In this document: positions 8,632-17,447 of the stretch, piece by piece
Numbering within the stretch: position 1 is the stretch's first letter
Layout of the letters: each line of letters starts with the position of its first letter
NCBI GenBank assembly: GCA_965213935.1
Contig: CBDCAO010000010.1
Span: 62,001-126,000 of the forward strand
Source: Bin52 sp965213935
GTDB lineage: Bacteria > Pseudomonadota > Alphaproteobacteria > Thalassobaculales > Thalassobaculaceae
Direction: 5' to 3'
Length of the DNA: 64,000 nucleotides
The notes under the pieces: model-generated
Seen by the model: only the letters and a program-made list of their open reading frames with translations
Told to the model about the DNA's origin: nothing
Database searches by the model: none
Program-made: the position numbers and the translations under genes

Positions 8632-9713
8632 TGGTCTATACCTTCCTTGCTCCGCTCGCGGACCAGTACCAGGTGTTCAACCTGTTCCGGTATCTGACCT
8701 TCCGGACCGGCGGGGCGGTGATGACCGCCCTGCTGATCAGCTTCCTGCTCGGCCCGACGCTGATCCGCTGGCTGCGCCACCAGCAGCCCGAAGGCCAGCC
8801 AATCAGGGACGACGGACCGGCCCACTTCTCCAAGCGCGGCACCCCGACAATGGGCGGGCTGCTGATCCTGATCTCGCTCGTCACCTCGACGCTGCTGTGG
8901 GCAGATCTCGGCAACGGTTTCGTGTGGTCCATCCTGTTCGTGTTGGTCAGCTTCGGCGTCCTGGGGTGCTGGGACGACTACCTGAAGCTGCGTGGCCGCT
9001 CGTCGCGCGGACTGTCCGGCAGGACGAAGCTGCTGTACCAGGCGATCTTCGCGCTTCTTGCCGCCCTGCTGATCTCCCGACTGCTGCAGCCGTCGGTCGG
9101 AACCGGGCTTGCCGTTCCCTTCCTCAAGGATGTGCTGGTGGACCTGGGCTGGTTCTTCTTCCCGTTCTCGATCCTGGTTCTGGTGGGCAGCTCCAACGCC
9201 GTCAACCTGACCGACGGACTGGACGGTCTTGCCATCGTGCCGGTGATCATCGCGGCGGCGAGCTTCGTGCTGATTGCCTATCTTGCGGGCAATGTCGTCT
9301 TTGCCCAGTACCTTCAGATCCACTACGTCGCCGGTGCGGGGGAACTGGCGGTCATCTGCGGTGCGATCATCGGATCGGGCCTCGGCTTCCTGTGGTGGAA
9401 CGCGCCGCCTGCCCGGGTCTTCATGGGCGATACCGGCAGCCTGAGCCTGGGCGGCGCGCTTGGCGCGATCAGCGTGGTCACCAAGCACGAGCTGGTCCTC
9501 GTCGTGATCGGGGGCGTCTTTGTTCTCGAGGCGGTGTCCGTGATTGTCCAGGTGATTTCCTTCAGGCTCACCGGAAGGCGGGTGTTCGCGATGGCACCGC
9601 TCCACCATCACTTCGAACTGAAGGGGTGGGCCGAGCCGACGATCGTCATCCGCTTCTGGATCGTGGCGCTGGTACTGGCACTCGTCGGCCTGTCCTCGCT
9701 GAAGCTGAGATGA
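8631..9713 (+). CDS. mraY: MraY, phospho-MurNAc-pentapeptide translocase
   Basis: MraY transfers phospho-MurNAc-pentapeptide to undecaprenyl phosphate, making lipid I at the inner membrane. The 360-aa polytopic protein has about ten membrane segments and the family signatures FSKRGTPTMGG, the DD pair in GCWDDYLKL, NAVNLTDGLDGLA with the Mg-binding Asp, and FMGDTGSLSLGG, ending in the MAPLHHHFELKGW loop. I prefer ATG 8631, which overlaps the murF TGA by one base, over GTG 8628. Confidence 0.97.
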   Translation: MVYTFLAPLADQYQVFNLFRYLTFRTGGAVMTALLISFLLGPTLIRWLRHQQPEGQPIRDDGPAHFSKRGTPTMGGLLILISLVTSTLLWADLGNGFVWSILFVLVSFGVLGCWDDYLKLRGRSSRGLSGRTKLLYQAIFALLAALLISRLLQPSVGTGLAVPFLKDVLVDLGWFFFPFSILVLVGSSNAVNLTDGLDGLAIVPVIIAAASFVLIAYLAGNVVFAQYLQIHYVAGAGELAVICGAIIGSGLGFLWWNAPPARVFMGDTGSLSLGGALGAISVVTKHELVLVVIGGVFVLEAVSVIVQVISFRLTGRRVFAMAPLHHHFELKGWAEPTIVIRFWIVALVLALVGLSSLKLR

Positions 9714-11089
9714 CCATGATTCCGGTCAGCATCTTTCGTGACAGGACGGTCGCCGTGATGGGGATGGCGCGGTCGGGTCGTGTTGCCGCAGAGGCGCTGG
9801 CGGCCGGCGGGGCACGGGTCCTGGCCTGGGACGAGAATCCGCAGCGCCGCCGTGCCGGACCGGGTCGCATCGAGTTCGCCGACCTGTCGGTCGCGGATCT
9901 CCACGGAGTCGAGGCGCTGGTGCTCAGTCCCGGAATTCCGCACACCCATCCATCTCCCCACCGGGTGGTCAGCCGGGCGCGGTCGAACCGGATTCCGGTC
10001 ATCGGTGACATCGAACTGCTGATGCGCAGCTGCCCGGCACGAACCACCGTTGCGGTTTCGGGCACCAACGGCAAGTCGACGACCACGGCGCTGATCGGAC
10101 ATGTCCTGCGCACCGCCGGACACGCATGCGACGTCGGCGGCAACATCGGCCTGCCGGTGCTCTCCTTCGATGCGCACCACGACCTGCAGGTCCTGGAGCT
10201 GAGCTCCTACCAGCTCGAGCTGACGCCGTCGCTGGCCTGCCAGGTGGCCGTATTGCTGAACGTCTCGCCCGATCACCTCGACCGGCACGGCGGTTTCGAC
10301 GGCTACGTGGCCGCAAAGGAGCGCCTCCTCGCGGCAGTGTCCCGCGACGGTACCGTGGTGATCGGCATCCAGGACCCGACCTGCCGCCGGCTGCGGCGCA
10401 TGGTCGAGCGTCGTTCGGAACCGCTCGTGGTCCCGGTGTCCGGCAGGGCGGTACCGATCGGTGGCGTCGGAATGCAGGCGCGCCGCGTCGTCGCCGAGTT
10501 TCGTGGCCGGCGGCGCACAATTGCCGACCTTGCGACCGCGCGGGCACTGCCCGGTGCCCACAATGCCCAGAATGCCTGCGCGGCGGCGGCGGGGGCGATT
10601 GCGCTTGGCGTTGACGAGCGCGCGATAGAGGCCGCGCTGCTCGACTTCCCGGGACTCGCCCATCGCCAGGAACCGGTCGGGACACGCAACGGTGTTCGCT
10701 TCGTCAACGATTCCAAGGCCACCAACGCGGACGCGGCAGCACGTGCGCTTGCCTGTTACGCGGCAGTCTACTGGATCGCCGGCGGACTGGCGAAGGATGA
10801 CGGCCTCACCGCCCTCTACCCGGTTCTCCCGCGGGTGAGGGCGGCCTTTTTCATCGGTGCGTCCATGGACGCCATGGCATCGGAACTCGAGGAGCAGGTG
10901 CCCTGTCACCGGTGCGGGACGCTCGATCGCGCGGTGGAGGAGGCCGCCGGCCTGGCGCGGCGCGAGGGGCGGGACGATGCGGTGGTGCTGCTCTCGCCTG
11001 CGGCGGCATCCTTCGACCAGTTCGAGAGTTTCGAACACCGGGGCGACTGCTTCCGCGACCTGGTGGCCGGGCTGGGAGACGTGCCGTGA
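9710..11089 (+). CDS. murD: MurD, UDP-MurNAc-L-Ala:D-Glu ligase
   Basis: MurD adds D-glutamate to UDP-MurNAc-L-alanine. The start ATG 9710 overlaps the mraY stop (ATGA). The frame is open much further upstream, but that part is antisense-like translation of mraY. The 459-aa protein has the Rossmann N terminus VAVMGMARSGRVAAEAL, the ATP loop VSGTNGKSTTTALIGH, LELSSYQLE, the NVSPDHLDRHG block and the C-terminal NDSKATNADAA motif. Length and order are typical. Confidence 0.95.
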   Translation: MTMIPVSIFRDRTVAVMGMARSGRVAAEALAAGGARVLAWDENPQRRRAGPGRIEFADLSVADLHGVEALVLSPGIPHTHPSPHRVVSRARSNRIPVIGDIELLMRSCPARTTVAVSGTNGKSTTTALIGHVLRTAGHACDVGGNIGLPVLSFDAHHDLQVLELSSYQLELTPSLACQVAVLLNVSPDHLDRHGGFDGYVAAKERLLAAVSRDGTVVIGIQDPTCRRLRRMVERRSEPLVVPVSGRAVPIGGVGMQARRVVAEFRGRRRTIADLATARALPGAHNAQNACAAAAGAIALGVDERAIEAALLDFPGLAHRQEPVGTRNGVRFVNDSKATNADAAARALACYAAVYWIAGGLAKDDGLTALYPVLPRVRAAFFIGASMDAMASELEEQVPCHRCGTLDRAVEEAAGLARREGRDDAVVLLSPAAASFDQFESFEHRGDCFRDLVAGLGDVP

Positions 11090-12210
11090 AGCCGCTCGCG
11101 CGCACCGACACCAGCATGCTCGGCACCTGGCTGTGGACCGTCGACGGCAAGGCGATGGTCGCACTGGCGGCGCTCATCATCCTCGGCTTCATCATGGTCC
11201 TGGCCGCGAGCCCGCCCGTCGCCGACCGCCTCGGGCTGTCGAGTTTCCATTTCGTGCTGCGCCAGTCGCTCATGTTGCCACTCGCGATCGCGATCATCGG
11301 CGGTGTCTCGCTTCTGGAACCGCACGTGATCCGTCGCATGGCAGCGGTCGGGTTCATTGCCGGCCTGGCCCTCCTGGTGGTGATCCTGATCGTCGGCACC
11401 GAGACCAACGGCGCGAAGCGCTGGATCTCGGTCCTCGGCTTCTCGCTGCAGCCTTCCGAGCTGGTCAAGCCATGTCTCGCCGTGGTGACGGCCTGGATGC
11501 TCGCACAGTGGCGCCAGGTTCCCGGATTTCCCGGAGCACAGATCTCGGTCGGTCTCGTGGGACTGGTGGCGGCACTGCTGCTGATGCAGCCCGATCTTGG
11601 CCAGACCCTGGTGGTGCTCGCCGTGTGGTTCGGCCAGCTGTTCGTCGCCGGACTGTCGCTGGCCCTGACCGCTGCCGGGGTCGTGGTCGCCTGTGCGGTG
11701 GTGGTGGGCGCGTATTTCACACTCGATCACGTGACCGCACGGGTCGACAGGTTCCTCAATCCCGGTGTCGGGGACAACTTCCAGGTCGAACGGTCGATCG
11801 AGGCTATCAGTACCGGAGGGCTGTTCGGCACAGGACCTGGCGACGGAGAGGTCAAGACCGTCCTTCCCGACGCCCATACCGACTTCGTCTTCGCGGTCAT
11901 GAACGAGGAGTTCGGGGCGCTGGTCGGGTTCGTGCTGATCGGCCTGGTCGCATTCCTGGTCGTGCGCGGCTTCATGCGCCTGCGCGCCAGCACCGACCTG
12001 TTCGTCATCCTGGCCGGTTCCGGTCTGCTGGCGCAGTTCGGGGTGCAGTCGCTCATCCACATGGCATCAGCGCTGCAGCTGATACCGGCCAAGGGGATGA
12101 CCCTTCCGTTTGTCAGCTACGGCGGAAGCTCGCTGATCTCGATGGCGCTGTGCATGGGAATGGTCCTGGCGTTCACCCGGTCCACCACGCACCGGGAGGT
12201 GCCGACGTGA
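11086..12210 (+). CDS. ftsW: FtsW, septal peptidoglycan glycosyltransferase (SEDS)
   Basis: FtsW polymerises lipid II at the septum together with FtsI. The 374-aa protein has about ten membrane helices, the conserved periplasmic loop with RWISVLGFSLQPSELVK, the AHTDFVFAV motif and the C-terminal PFVSYGGSSLI signature of SEDS proteins. GTG 11086 overlaps the murD stop (GTGA). ATG 11116 is an alternative start. Its position between murD and murG is the usual one. Confidence 0.95.
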   Translation: MKPLARTDTSMLGTWLWTVDGKAMVALAALIILGFIMVLAASPPVADRLGLSSFHFVLRQSLMLPLAIAIIGGVSLLEPHVIRRMAAVGFIAGLALLVVILIVGTETNGAKRWISVLGFSLQPSELVKPCLAVVTAWMLAQWRQVPGFPGAQISVGLVGLVAALLLMQPDLGQTLVVLAVWFGQLFVAGLSLALTAAGVVVACAVVVGAYFTLDHVTARVDRFLNPGVGDNFQVERSIEAISTGGLFGTGPGDGEVKTVLPDAHTDFVFAVMNEEFGALVGFVLIGLVAFLVVRGFMRLRASTDLFVILAGSGLLAQFGVQSLIHMASALQLIPAKGMTLPFVSYGGSSLISMALCMGMVLAFTRSTTHREVPT

Positions 12211-13334
12211 CCGGGCTATGCGTCGCCCTGGCTGCCGGAGGGACCGGCGGCCACGTCTTTCCGGCCGAGAGCCTGGGCGAGGTGCTGGCCGCCCGCAACC
12301 ACCGGGTGCTCATGCTCACCGACAGGCGCGGTGGTGGGTTCGACCGTCCGGACCGTCCGTGGGAGCTGCACCGGATCCGCGCATCCAGCCCGAGCAGGCC
12401 AGGCCTGGCCGCGCGGCTGGGGGCGCTTGCGCAGATCGGGCTCGGAACGCTCGACGCCCGTCGGATCCTGGCCCGAACGGGTACCCATGCCGTGGTCGGC
12501 TTCGGCGGCTACCCGTCCGTCCCGGTGGTGCTGGCAGCCGCCACCCTCGGCATCCCGTCGGTCCTGCACGAGCAGAACGCGGTGCTCGGCCGGGCCAACA
12601 GGATGCTGGCGGGACGCGCGCGGCTGATCGCGACCTCGATCGAGCCCACCCGCGGCGCCGGGGCGCGGGAAGAGCGGCTGCGTCACACCGGCAATCCCGT
12701 GCGCGCCGGCATACAGTCCAGGCGTTGCGCCGCGTATACGCCGCCGAAATCCGGCGAGCCGCTCGACCTGCTGGTCTTCGGGGGCAGCCTGGGGGCGCGG
12801 GTCCTTTCCAACGTGGTTCCGGCAGCCGTCAGGGCGCTGCCGCCCGCATGCCGCGAGCGGCTGCGCATCGTGCAGCAATGCCGCAGCGAGGACATCGGGC
12901 GGGTTGCCGACGCCTATCGCGACCTGCCGAACCCGCCCGAAATCGCCACCTTCTTCGACGATATGCCGGACCGGTTCGTCCGTGCCCACCTGGTGATTGC
13001 CCGGGCCGGGGCCTCGACCGTGGCCGAACTCGCTGTCATCGGGCGCCCCGCGATCCTGGTGCCCTATCCGCACGCAATGGACGCCCACCAGGACTGGAAC
13101 GCCCGCGCGCTCGAACAGGCCGGAGCGGCGTGGCGGATCGACGAATCCGACCTCGACGCACCGGTGCTGGCGAACTGCCTTGCCCGCCTGCTGAAGGATC
13201 CCGGCCGGCTCGCCGCCGCCGCCGCCGCCGCCTGCCGGATCGGCCGGCCCGGCGCTGCGGACGCCCTGGCCGAACTGGTGCTGCAGGCGGCAGGCACCGC
13301 ATGCACCCCTGACGGAGAAAGGACGACGGCATGA
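12207..13334 (+). CDS. murG: MurG, lipid II synthase
   Basis: MurG adds GlcNAc from UDP-GlcNAc to lipid I on the cytoplasmic face of the membrane. The 375-aa GT28 protein starts with the glycine loop LAAGGTGGHVFPA, followed by GFGGYPSVPVVLAA, HEQNAVLGRANR, the FGGSLGARVL loop and the donor-binding ARAGASTVAELA and PHAMDAHQDWNA motifs. GTG 12207 overlaps the ftsW stop. The upstream extension of the open frame is a shadow of ftsW. Confidence 0.96.
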   Translation: MTGLCVALAAGGTGGHVFPAESLGEVLAARNHRVLMLTDRRGGGFDRPDRPWELHRIRASSPSRPGLAARLGALAQIGLGTLDARRILARTGTHAVVGFGGYPSVPVVLAAATLGIPSVLHEQNAVLGRANRMLAGRARLIATSIEPTRGAGAREERLRHTGNPVRAGIQSRRCAAYTPPKSGEPLDLLVFGGSLGARVLSNVVPAAVRALPPACRERLRIVQQCRSEDIGRVADAYRDLPNPPEIATFFDDMPDRFVRAHLVIARAGASTVAELAVIGRPAILVPYPHAMDAHQDWNARALEQAGAAWRIDESDLDAPVLANCLARLLKDPGRLAAAAAAACRIGRPGAADALAELVLQAAGTACTPDGERTTA

Positions 13335-14788
13335 AGCGGTTTCCGCTGCGCATCGGGGAGATGCATTTCGTGGGCATAGGAGGTATCGGCATGAGCGGCA
13401 TCGCCGAGGTCTTGCACAACCTTGGCTACCCGGTCCGGGGCAGCGACGTGGCCGAGAGCGGCAACGTGCGCCGCCTGAGGTCGCTCGGCATTTCCGTCGA
13501 CATCGGCCACGCGCCCGAAAACATCGAGGGTGCCTCCCTGATCGTGGTGTCCACCGCGATCGGATCGGACAATCTCGAACTCACGGCCGCCCGCGCCGCG
13601 GGCATTCCGGTATTGCACCGGGCCGAAATGCTGGCCGAGCTCATGCGGCTCAGGTGGTCGATTGCGTGCGCCGGTACCCATGGCAAGACCACGACCACGT
13701 CGATGGTTGCGGCACTGCTTGATGCCGCCGGGCTCGATCCGACGGTGGTCAACGGTGGCATCATCAATTCCTACGGCGCCAATGCCAGGGTCGGAACCGG
13801 CGACTGGATCGTGGTGGAGGCCGACGAATCCGACGGCAGCTTCACCCGCTTGCCGGCAACCGTCGCGGTCGTGACGAATATCGATCCGGAACACCTGGAC
13901 CACTACGGCAGCTTCGCCAGTCTGTGCCAGTCCTTTCGCTCGTTCGTCGCACGGGTGCCCTTCTACGGGTTCTCGGTACTGTGCATCGATCATCCACAGG
14001 TTCGCTCGCTGCTGCACGAGATCTCGGACCGCAGACTGATCAGCTACGGCTTCTCGCCGGATGCAGACGTGCGGGGATTCGATCTCGCCTCCACCGCGAC
14101 CGGGTCCCGGTTCTCGGTCGAGCTGAAGGGCCGGCGGGCGGGTGACGACACCGTCATCAGACATCTTGAACTGCCGATGTTCGGTGAACACAACGTCTCG
14201 AACGCACTTGCCGCGCTCACGGTCGCCTGGCAGATGGGCCTGGACGCACGGGTGATCCGCCAGGGGCTGAGCAGCTTCTCAGGCGTAAAGCGCCGGTTTA
14301 CCCGCACCGGCATGTCCAACGGCATTACCGTTATCGACGACTACGGACACCACCCGGTCGAGATTGCCGCCGTACTGAAGGCAGCGCGATCGGCCTGTCC
14401 GGAAGGCCGCATCATCGCGGTGGTGCAACCGCATCGCTACACCCGGCTTGCCAACCTGTTCGACGAGTTCTGCGAGTGCTTCGGCAACGCCGATGCCGTG
14501 ATCGTTGCCGAGGTGTACGCGGCGGGAGAAGCGGCAATTCCGGGCATGAACCGCGACCGGCTGGTCCGAGGCGTGCGCGACGCGGGACATCCGAATGTCT
14601 ATCCGCTGGCCGCGCCCGAACGGCTGGCCTCCCGGGTGGCGGCAATCGCCGGACCGGGGGACTACGTGGTTTGTCTCGGCGCCGGCAACATCACCGCGTG
14701 GGCGAATGCACTGCCCGGCGAACTCGACGCAATGTTCGCGCGCTCGTCCCGTGCCCGACCCGAAGCGCTGGAACTCAGGGCCGGATGA
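13331..14788 (+). CDS. murC: MurC, UDP-MurNAc:L-alanine ligase
   Basis: MurC adds L-alanine to UDP-MurNAc, the first stem-peptide step. The 485-aa protein shows HFVGIGGIGMSGIAEVL, the ATP loop CAGTHGKTTTTSMVA, VEADESDGSF, NIDPEHLDHYG and the C-terminal DDYGHHPVEI and QPHRYTR motifs. It overlaps murG and murB by 4 bp each. The order murG-murC-murB-ddl is the standard alphaproteobacterial arrangement. Confidence 0.96.
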   Translation: MKRFPLRIGEMHFVGIGGIGMSGIAEVLHNLGYPVRGSDVAESGNVRRLRSLGISVDIGHAPENIEGASLIVVSTAIGSDNLELTAARAAGIPVLHRAEMLAELMRLRWSIACAGTHGKTTTTSMVAALLDAAGLDPTVVNGGIINSYGANARVGTGDWIVVEADESDGSFTRLPATVAVVTNIDPEHLDHYGSFASLCQSFRSFVARVPFYGFSVLCIDHPQVRSLLHEISDRRLISYGFSPDADVRGFDLASTATGSRFSVELKGRRAGDDTVIRHLELPMFGEHNVSNALAALTVAWQMGLDARVIRQGLSSFSGVKRRFTRTGMSNGITVIDDYGHHPVEIAAVLKAARSACPEGRIIAVVQPHRYTRLANLFDEFCECFGNADAVIVAEVYAAGEAAIPGMNRDRLVRGVRDAGHPNVYPLAAPERLASRVAAIAGPGDYVVCLGAGNITAWANALPGELDAMFARSSRARPEALELRAG

Positions 14789-15732
14789 TGGGAATGGCAG
14801 TGCTCAGGACTCCGCAGCCGGACGGCAGGCTGGTCGAACGCCTGCCGGAGGTTCGCGGCCGCTACAGCGAGAACGCCGCGCTTGCGCCGTTCACCTGGTT
14901 CCGGGTGGGTGGCCGCGCCGAGGCGCTGTTCCGCCCGGCGGATGCGAATGACCTCCTGCGCTTCCTCGAGCAACTGCCTGTCGACATCCCGGTGTCGGTG
15001 ATCGGAGCCGCCTCGAACATCCTGGTCCGTGATGGCGGTATCCCCGGGGTCACGATCCGGCTCGGACCGGCCTTTGCCGGCATCGGGTTCGGGGTCGACC
15101 GGGTCCGGGTCGGGGCTGCCATGCCGAGTGGCATGGTGGCGCGCGCGGCGTTGCGGGAGGGCCGGGTCGGACTGGCGTTTCTCAGCGGCATCCCGGGCAC
15201 GATCGGTGGCGGACTGCGCATGAACGCCGGGGCCTACGGCTGCGAGTTTGTGGATGTTGTGATCGAGTCGGAATTCGCGACCCGCGACGGGAAGCGGAGC
15301 CGGGTACCGGTCTCGGACATGGGGATGGACTATCGCCATTGCTCACTTGACGAGAACGGGATCTTTCTCGCTGCCACACTGCGCGCTGAACCGGGCAACC
15401 CGGAACAGATCGCCCGCGACATGGCGGCAGTCCAGCAGGCGCGCGAGCAGAGCCAGCCGATCCGCAGCCTGACCGGCGGCAGCACCTTCCGAAATCCACC
15501 CGGACGCCGGGCCTGGGAACTGATTGACCAGGCCGGGTGTCGCGGGCTCCGGATCGGTGGGGCCGAGGTCTCGACCCGGCACTGCAACTTCCTGATCAAC
15601 ACCGGTACGGCAACCGCCGCCGACCTCGAACACCTCGGAGAGGAGGTCCGCAGGCGGGTTTGCGACGCCACCGGGGTCGCGCTCGACTGGGAGATCCGGC
15701 GACTCGGGGTCCCGGGGGAGATCGCCTCATGA
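14785..15732 (+). CDS. murB: MurB, UDP-N-acetylenolpyruvoylglucosamine reductase
   Basis: MurB reduces UDP-GlcNAc-enolpyruvate to UDP-MurNAc with NADPH and bound FAD. The 315-aa type II-like protein has TWFRVGGRAEALF (FAD contact), GAASNILVRDGG, SGIPGTIGGGLRMNAGAYG and, near the end, GGSTFRNPPG with the proton-donor serine and GLRIGGAEVSTRHCNFLIN. The tandem ATGATG at 14785-14790 offers two starts. The first overlaps the murC stop. Confidence 0.95.
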   Translation: MMGMAVLRTPQPDGRLVERLPEVRGRYSENAALAPFTWFRVGGRAEALFRPADANDLLRFLEQLPVDIPVSVIGAASNILVRDGGIPGVTIRLGPAFAGIGFGVDRVRVGAAMPSGMVARAALREGRVGLAFLSGIPGTIGGGLRMNAGAYGCEFVDVVIESEFATRDGKRSRVPVSDMGMDYRHCSLDENGIFLAATLRAEPGNPEQIARDMAAVQQAREQSQPIRSLTGGSTFRNPPGRRAWELIDQAGCRGLRIGGAEVSTRHCNFLINTGTATAADLEHLGEEVRRRVCDATGVALDWEIRRLGVPGEIAS

Positions 15733-16640
15733 CAACCCATGTCGCGGTCCTGATGGGTGGATGGTCAGCCGAGCGCGAGGTCTCCCTGGCAAGCGGGCAG
15801 GCCTGTGCGTCGGCATTGCGGGCTTCCGGCTTCCGGGTCACCGAGGTTGGCGTCGACCGAACGGTTGCAACCCGGCTCACGGACCTGCGTCCAGACGTCT
15901 GCTTCAATGCCCTGCACGGCCCGATCGGCGAGGACGGCAGCATGCAGGGCCTGCTGAACGTTCTCGGCATTCCCTACACCCACTCCGGTGTCCAGGCCTC
16001 GGCCATCGCGATGGACAAGCCGCGTGCCAAGACGCTGTTTGCCCGTGGCGGGCTGCGGTGTCCGCCCGGAACCGTCTGCGCGCCGCGGGAAGTGGCCGAC
16101 GCCCATTCCTGGGAGCCGCCCTACGTGATCAAGCCGATCAACCAGGGGTCGAGCGTCGGGGTGCGGATTGTCCGTCCGGGCGACAACCTTCCCGCTTGCG
16201 GGCTGTCCTGGGAATGGGGCGAGGAGGTGCTGGTCGAGCCCTACATCCCCGGCCGTGAACTGACCGTGGGCGTGCTCGATGGCAAGGCGTTGTGCGTCAC
16301 CGAGATCACGTCGCAGCGCGGATTCTATGACTACGACGCCAAGTACAGGCCCGGCGGCTCGGTGCACCTGCTGCCGGCTCCCGTGGTCGACGACATCACC
16401 CGTGAGATCCTGGCCATGGCGGTCCGGGCCCATGAACTGCTGGGTTGTCGCGGTGTGACCAGGTCGGACTTCCGGCTTGACGAGTCCGGACCTGGCGCCG
16501 GCAGCCCGTTCCTGCTCGAGCTCAACACGCAACCGGGCATGACATCGACCTCGCTGGTGCCGGAACAGGCCGCGCACTGCGGACTGTCGTTCCCGGAACT
16601 GGTGTCTCGCCTGGTGGACTCGGCGCAATGCGATCCCTGA
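15729..16640 (+). CDS. ddl: D-alanine--D-alanine ligase
   Basis: Ddl makes the D-Ala-D-Ala dipeptide used by MurF. The 303-aa ATP-grasp enzyme begins VAVLMGGWSAEREVSL (the GGxSxEREVSL signature), then HGPIGEDGSMQGLL, PYVIKPINQGSSVGV for ATP binding, VEPYIPGRELTV, and the Mg-binding FLLELNTQPGMTSTSL near the end. ATG 15729 overlaps the murB stop. Ddl overlaps ftsQ by 13 bp. Confidence 0.96.
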   Translation: MTTHVAVLMGGWSAEREVSLASGQACASALRASGFRVTEVGVDRTVATRLTDLRPDVCFNALHGPIGEDGSMQGLLNVLGIPYTHSGVQASAIAMDKPRAKTLFARGGLRCPPGTVCAPREVADAHSWEPPYVIKPINQGSSVGVRIVRPGDNLPACGLSWEWGEEVLVEPYIPGRELTVGVLDGKALCVTEITSQRGFYDYDAKYRPGGSVHLLPAPVVDDITREILAMAVRAHELLGCRGVTRSDFRLDESGPGAGSPFLLELNTQPGMTSTSLVPEQAAHCGLSFPELVSRLVDSAQCDP

Positions 16641-17437
16641 TCCCCCGGCGCCCGAAACTCTCGAGGACGGGGCGGGCGCTTGCGAACGTTGCCTTCGCGA
16701 TGGTGTTGCTCGCGGTGCCAGCCTGGCTGGCGTCGAAGCCGCACACGGCCTGGGAACGGGTCACGGGAGAGATCGGCGAGGTGCTGCGCGGCGCCTCCAT
16801 CCGCTCGGGTCTCGTCGTTGCGGTGATGGAGATCGACGGGCTGCAGCGCACGACGCGCCAGGAACTGGTGGAGGCACTCGGTCTCGAAGTTGGCGATCCG
16901 ATCCTGGCGATCGACATCGATGCCGCCCGCGCCCGGATCGAGTCGCTGCCCTGGGTTGCCACGGCCCGACTTTCCCGCGTGCTGCCGGACAGGATCACCG
17001 TCTCCGTCACCGAACAGACACCGCTGGCGTTCTGGCAGATCGAAGGACGACTCCGGCTCATCGATTCGGACGGTGTGCTCATCGGGACGGCGGATCTTTC
17101 GCAGTTCCCCGGCCTGCCGATCGTCGTTGGTCCCGGGGCGGAAACGCACGCTGCCAGACTTCTGGCGATGCTCGATGGCGAGCCGGAACTCGCCCGGCAG
17201 GTGCGCGGCGCAACCTGGGTCGGCGGGCGCCGCTGGAACCTGTATCTGAGCAACGACATGGTGGTGAAACTGCCGGAACAGGGCGCGGCAGCGGCGTGGG
17301 CCGTCCTTGCGGAACTCGAACGCAAACACCAGATCCTGGCGCGCTCGATCAATGTGATCGACCTGCGGTTGCCGGGACGGGTCTCGGTGCGGATTCCGGG
17401 CAGGGGCACCGACGGGACCGGAAATGGTCTTGGGTGA
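16628..17437 (+). CDS. ftsQ: FtsQ, division protein
   Basis: FtsQ scaffolds FtsB and FtsL and recruits later divisome proteins. The 269-aa protein has a positively charged cytoplasmic N terminus, one membrane segment (about residues 19-37), a POTRA domain (VMEIDGLQRTTRQELVEAL to LPWVATARLSRVLPDRITVSVTEQTPLAFW) and the C-terminal beta domain ending in a LPGRVSVRIPG strand. It overlaps the end of ddl by 13 bp and is followed 10 bp later by ftsA. Confidence 0.92.
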   Translation: MRSLIPRRPKLSRTGRALANVAFAMVLLAVPAWLASKPHTAWERVTGEIGEVLRGASIRSGLVVAVMEIDGLQRTTRQELVEALGLEVGDPILAIDIDAARARIESLPWVATARLSRVLPDRITVSVTEQTPLAFWQIEGRLRLIDSDGVLIGTADLSQFPGLPIVVGPGAETHAARLLAMLDGEPELARQVRGATWVGGRRWNLYLSNDMVVKLPEQGAAAAWAVLAELERKHQILARSINVIDLRLPGRVSVRIPGRGTDGTGNGLG

Positions 17438-17447
17438 AGGGTAACGA

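Noticed and set aside
8897..9709. Long N-terminal extension of MurD
   Set aside because: The extension lies inside mraY in another frame, and MurD homology starts at 9710.
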